Of a DNA stretch of 64,000 nt, positions 59,801 to 64,000 are shown one piece after another. Source of the stretch: Diploscapter coronatus (Eukaryota > Nematoda > Chromadorea > Rhabditida > Rhabditidae). The stretch covers positions 33,681,249 through 33,745,248 of the forward strand of contig OZ038423.1 of NCBI GenBank assembly GCA_964036155.1, written 5' to 3'. Numbering within the stretch: the stretch's first letter is position 1; each line of letters starts with the position of its first letter. The notes beneath the pieces are model-generated. The model searched no databases. It saw only the letters and a list, made by a program, of their open reading frames with translations, and was not told where the DNA came from. A program made the position numbers and the translations under genes.

Positions 59801-62535
59801 AGCGCGAAGAAAAAAAACTAACGTAAACTTTGCCTTTTCTGCTTCGCTTCTGATAGCAAGCAGAAGGGTGACAAGAACTAGGCTGTTTGGGAAGGGAAAA
59901 GGGTTGCGAAGCAAAGAATGAGCATACCATATACAATAATCTCAAAGTTATGATAGAAGACAAATAACCTTCTATCATTTTATTACACACTTGCAACATT
60001 TTAGAACTCATTTCGCGTTACTTGATAATGACATCATTTTTGCACATTATAAGTTGATTAAAAAATTTTCGTTTCCTTTTTCAGTACTTTTCTCTAAAAT
60101 GTACGTGAGAAACCGCAAGATCACTTTGGTGAGCAATTTCATTATCAAAAAAGTTACGATTTAGCGACTATCGCTATTTTGTGAGGCATTTTCATTTTCT
60201 ATTCTTTGGCCCGGATGACTTCGTCCACTCACTGCAATTATATAATCTTTTCTCGATTTGTTACGACTTTTCTTTATCTTTTCGTCGTCTTTAAAATCGG
60301 CAATACTTACTACGCGAGACTGTTACTATGTGGATAAGTTGATGAAATAGGGAAAAAGAAGTAGATAAAGACTGAACAGTGATATGATAGAGAAAAGATG
60401 GAGAAAAATGAAACAGATACCGGAAATGGGGAAAGGAATCAATGAAGAGATGAGGAGTGGTAAGACGGTCAGAGAAAAGGCCTTGACGGAGGAACTGAAT
60501 GAATGACAAGAGGAGAAGGATATGAAATCAGTAGTTTATGACAAAATGGACCATCAGAAAGAAAAAAACAAGTCAATCTTTGCTCTGGTTTATGACAAAC
60601 TAAGGGGATAATTAGCCGGACTATGAGGAAATAAGCCGAATATACCAACCTGCACATAATGGCCACAACAGTGTTTGTAGGCGTGATTGCATTGACACCA
60701 CGAATTGTACACCTGAAATTGAATACACTAGTTTTTAGCATCATTCTAATTCTTCATTTTAGTGTCTGAGTTTTATGGTCAATGCTTATGAGTTGTTTTG
60801 TAAAAATTGCGATATTTCAAAGTGATGATATGCACAATTGTTAAAATTTTGGATGCAATTATGCTTTACTTTGTTCCTATTATCATCGACTCTTTTATCC
60901 ACGCTGTATTTTGTAATTTCAATCTTTCCTCTACCGTAATCAAACTTCAACTTCCCCAATAAACGCTCATAAATTGTCCTTTTACAGCGTTTTATTCGCA
61001 GTCATTTTGTCTGTTGCAGCGTTCATTCGTTCGCCCACTCCCTTGTCTTGTCTTGTCTTCAATCACTTTGAACGGCAATAAATTGTCGATGTGAATGTTC
61101 GATAGACTGTTTGACATGAAGACGGGATGCTCGCTGATGCAAGTTGACAGGGAGGGAGGCAGATGAAAGATGAAAGGAGACCGACGGGAGGGGGGAAATG
61201 GTTGCAGAGGGAAAATCACTGAATAACGGAACGTTGCAAGAGATGCAGAATTCAAAATAGAATCAGAAATCTGTGTGCGAAAAGATTTTAAAAATAACCA
61301 GATTCAAACTACAAGTGTACTTTTATGAGGTCAGATGGCTTTCTGATTGCACAAACATGAAATTATAAAATCGATGAAAGTGTTCCGAAAATCATTCTTA
61401 TTTGAAGACGGATGATCTTGTCGCGATAAAAAGTTGCGCACAAAATTGATGGATTGTGCCGGAAATCTGAGTTTTCATGAAGGTTTAGCAGAAAAAAGAT
61501 GTGAAACGGGATGTTTGAAGGTTATCTTCGAATGACGCGGTTATCAATCATATTCTACAGTATCTCTAACTTCCAACTGATAAGAAGTGTTGGCAGTGAA
61601 GTACGAAAATTTCGCAGTGCAGTTCAAATTTTTCGACTCTAATAATATACGTGCTGATGCGATAAAAGTAAACGTGCCTCATTGAACCAGATGGAAATGG
61701 CATCGGAATAGTTGCTGTAGGGGGCCGCCCAGATGTTCTCTCCGACATTGACGCGGCCGCGCGAGTGACGAAAATCGCACGTGTCTGCGTGACGCTGAGC
61801 AGACGCTGCCAGTTCGTCCGACCAATACAGCATGTGCATATCTGTGGCTGGTACCTGAACACGTTCTCGTAAGGGTTTTCTCTTTTGGAAGTCAGAAAAA
61901 TAATCATGCGAAATGTAGCTACATGAAAGATAAGGTTGATCATGAAGCTCAACTTATAGAACTTGTAATATTTTCAAGAGTGATGTTGGAAAATATTGAG
62001 AGGAAATGATTATGTACCATTCTCCTATATCTGTTATGCTCATAAGTGAGCCACTTCTTGAGGTAATTGTCAGGAGGCTCCGAGCTGATCAGCAGATTAT
62101 TGCTGTAGGAGTATTGCGAGTGCGAATACCAGTATCGGTAGGATCGTTTGTCGCGGTGTCCTAAAGAAAGAAACATTAAAATCTTTGCTGCATCGAAGAA
62201 AACATCCTATCCAATATAAATTAGGCATAATCACAATGAGGAAATGAATATTTTCGTCTTCCTGTATTGTCGACGGTTGATAAACCTCAGCGGCTGTACA
62301 TGTTTGGCAACGGATAGGGTGCTAGAGAGTTTAGAAAAAGCCGTTGATAATACTGGGGAGCAGTATCTTTCAAAGGTGATATGTGTCAAAATCCAATAAT
62401 CTGAATACCATGCTCGTCAGCTCCTTCATCGACCTCACTCGGACCGGAATTGGAAGTGACCGGTTGGCCCAGGAGAGATGGCAGAAAGTGCCCAAAGACT
62501 GTCGGCAGCAGCAGAAGCAGCGAGACCAACTCCAT
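56838..62535 (-). CDS. lon-1: LON-1, secreted/membrane CAP-domain protein
   Basis: Exons 62535-62409, 62160-62018, 61854-61678, 60712-60650, 58832-58677 and 57056-56838 give 294 residues in phase. An N-terminal hydrophobic signal (LVSLLLLLPTVFGHFL) leads. The CAP/SCP domain has WLTYEHNRYRRMV, MLYWSDELAASAQRHADTC, RVNVGENIW, AISIWFNEVYN, CCGHYVQVVWAKT, LVGCGFSRC and FVCHYNPQGNT; the His and Glu of the CAP cavity are present. PAFTWTTGSKTQCSDCP and CHQGLC form the Cys-rich hinge, and the tail is acidic and Thr-rich. The match to C. elegans LON-1, which regulates body size and is controlled by BMP-like Sma/Mab signalling, is close along the whole CAP region. Intron 3 starts GCACGT (GC donor at 61677), required for NE-VYN in phase 0. 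Introns 4 and 5 (1.8 and 1.6 kb) are large. Confidence 0.9.
57340..57640. other. GC-rich island inside lon-1 intron 5
   Basis: About 300 bases with CG-rich words (CGCGCGGAAAG, GCAACGCGCAGCGCCCG, GACGGATCGGCGATG) inside an otherwise AT-rich intron. It opens overlapping frames on both strands but none has a start, splice or family support. An intronic enhancer or an inserted sequence is possible. Confidence 0.4.
58349..58522. repeat. Imperfect inverted repeat, 174 bp, in lon-1 intron 5
   Basis: GGAATTCCG occurs at the left end, the centre (near 58425) and, inverted, at the right end. Pyrimidine-rich CCTTTTCTTTTCTGCATG on the left mirrors GGAGAAAAAAGAAAAAGATGG on the right. A foldback element is likely. 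Confidence 0.5.
58969..59052. repeat. Short inverted repeat (MITE-like) in lon-1 intron 4
   Basis: GCTTGTGACCAGAGCTGAG plus ACGAAATTT is mirrored by AATTTCGTTTCAGCTCTGC plus TTGTGGTCAG. Total length about 84 bases, with no coding capacity. Confidence 0.6.
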
Positions 62536-64000
62536 CTGAACAGAAAAGAGACGATCAAATTGTTTCCGTTAAATCTAAGCCGATGATGAAGAGATAATGA
62601 CGACGAAACTGCAGGAAAAAGTCGTAAAGTCACCTTGAAGTCTATTCAGAACGCGATATTCTCACAGATTAGAGGATTTAGCTTATCAAGCGAAGAAGAA
62701 AACTACAGTAAATGACAAGCAAGAAGAAGTTCATATTTATATAGCGGAAGTTTCAACGCTCTAGATGTGTTGTCCTTAGGAAATTAGGATCAAGCAAAAG
62801 CAAAGATGCAAAGTGTGAACTGATTAGATCATCCCTGCTAAAAGCAATGAAAAGAGGTGTTGAATTAGGAAAAGCAACATTTAGCACATTTGAAGGGGAT
62901 ATGAAGGCGAATCGAATAATACAGATACAAGGAGATTGGGGATGAACTTTGGGACAAAAGTGCTGATGAGACAGACAGGCCGAGTTGCGCAGGGACCGAA
63001 TGGAGGAGGTCAGCGGAAGGGAGAAGGAAAGGGAGGTGATAGAGAGTGATAGCGCTCCGATTAGATCAGCAGAGTGATCGAATCGAGATTAGACACTGCA
63101 TCGGCGAAAAACACCGATGAATGAAAATGTTGCAAGAAGGAAAGTAGCCGCAAGATTATGCAGTTTTCAGAAGTACATTATTTAGAATTAGGGTGCATCC
63201 AAAATGTATGAAGTTTGATGAGTTTCGAAATTCAAAATCTAATCCATACGAACCCTAGAAAATCATGCTGGAAATTGCAAAATGTCCTCTTAGGAAGCGA
63301 TGAAAACAATCCAGATAGAATAGACCAAAGAAACTAATAATCCATATAAATATAAAAAAAAATAATCGAGTGAAGATTGTATTTCCTAAATAAGCAAGTC
63401 ATAGTTGAATATTAGTCTATTGGATGATTTGAGTTTGAATTGAAACGGATTGGGTGTCGGGTGTCGCCCCTCCCATCATCATCTTTTATAGTTGGTGGTA
63501 TAAGGAGCGATCGCCTTATCGCGACTCCGCCTCTGCCTCTACGAACTTTTTGTTCGAATTTTACGCGATCGTTCATTCAGTCGATCTTCCCCATTCTCTT
63601 CATTCTCTTCATTCTCTTCATTCCCTTCATCTCTTCGTTCACTTCATTCATTCATTCATCTGCAGTCACTGCCCTGCAAGGCAAAGCAACGCTGTCGTAA
63701 TAGAAAAATGAACGGAATTATTGGCAATACAAGGAAAAATGAATGTCAATCTGCCAAATCAAAGAAAAAATGTTCAACTTTATCAATTCAAAATGATTTC
63801 CATATCGATAATAAACCTATAAACATTCAATTGAAAATTTAGCCAAAACTTAGGTAAACTGACAAAGTAGTGTATCTTTGCTTATGAAATAGGCTATTGT
63901 TAAGCAGAAAATACCTCTTTTATAACGATACAACTTTCGCAATCACTTTTTCTAGATTATCAAAGATTCGAGTCATGCAATGAATAAATATGCAATCAAT
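62536..64000. other. Upstream region of lon-1
   Basis: 1.46 kb with no gene seen. Purine-rich on the plus strand at 62990-63060. A GC-richer segment lies at 63455-63540 (GGGTGTCGGGTGTCGCCCC). A microsatellite lies at 63594-63662. Confidence 0.5.
63594..63662. repeat. Microsatellite (CATTCTCTT)n / (TTCA)n
   Basis: CATTCTCTTCATTCTCTT repeated about four times and grading into TTCATTCATTCATC. It opens spurious Ser/Leu/His-rich frames in two registers. Confidence 0.85.

Noticed and set aside
63440..63711. Two overlapping frames of 85-86 codons
   Set aside because: Both are created by the CATTCTCTT microsatellite.

Overview
The window is nuclear DNA of a nematode. Genes are split into many short exons by introns mostly of 40-60 bp with TTTTCAG-type 3' splice sites. 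Several start codons lie just after a TTTCAG, which suggests spliced-leader trans-splicing. Two genes are recognisable nematode landmarks (the NeuroD factor cnd-1 and the CAP protein lon-1). From memory, to be checked, cnd-1, lon-1, the TRPM gene ced-11 and the collagen galactosyltransferase D2045.9 all lie on C. elegans chromosome III, so this may be part of the same ancestral linkage group. I could not identify the species.

Layout. 0.8-1.3 kb: TRPM/SLOG-domain fragment, probably decayed. 2.1-3.7 kb (+): claudin-like four-helix membrane protein. Then seven minus-strand genes: STK16-type kinase (4.0-6.5 kb), GT25 collagen galactosyltransferase (7.0-11.1 kb), a GPI-anchored Cu/Zn-SOD-like protein without metal ligands (11.6-13.6 kb), two related PAN/apple-like secreted proteins (13.7-17.2 kb), a long TMUB-type membrane ubiquitin-like protein (18.1-22.9 kb) and SAP18 (23.9-25.7 kb). 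SAP18 is head to head with a plus-strand SAP30 gene (25.9-28.3 kb); both are Sin3 corepressor subunits. A small secreted orphan follows (28.8-30.0 kb). After a 6.2-kb gap comes a neuropeptide-type GPCR (36.2-38.5 kb, +), then a repeat-bearing spacer and TMEM209 (40.7-48.0 kb, +), whose last intron carries a ~2-kb foldback element. cnd-1 (49.3-50.7 kb, -) has about 6 kb of gene-free upstream DNA with GC-rich islands. lon-1 (56.8-62.5 kb, -) closes the window.

Fourteen multi-exon gene models were assembled by eye. In all but one (TMEM209, one uncertain junction) the exon phases close and the protein length is plausible. About 93 introns were placed; four have GC-AG boundaries, an unusually high share. 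Several short inverted-repeat elements sit in introns, some as pairs of related copies.
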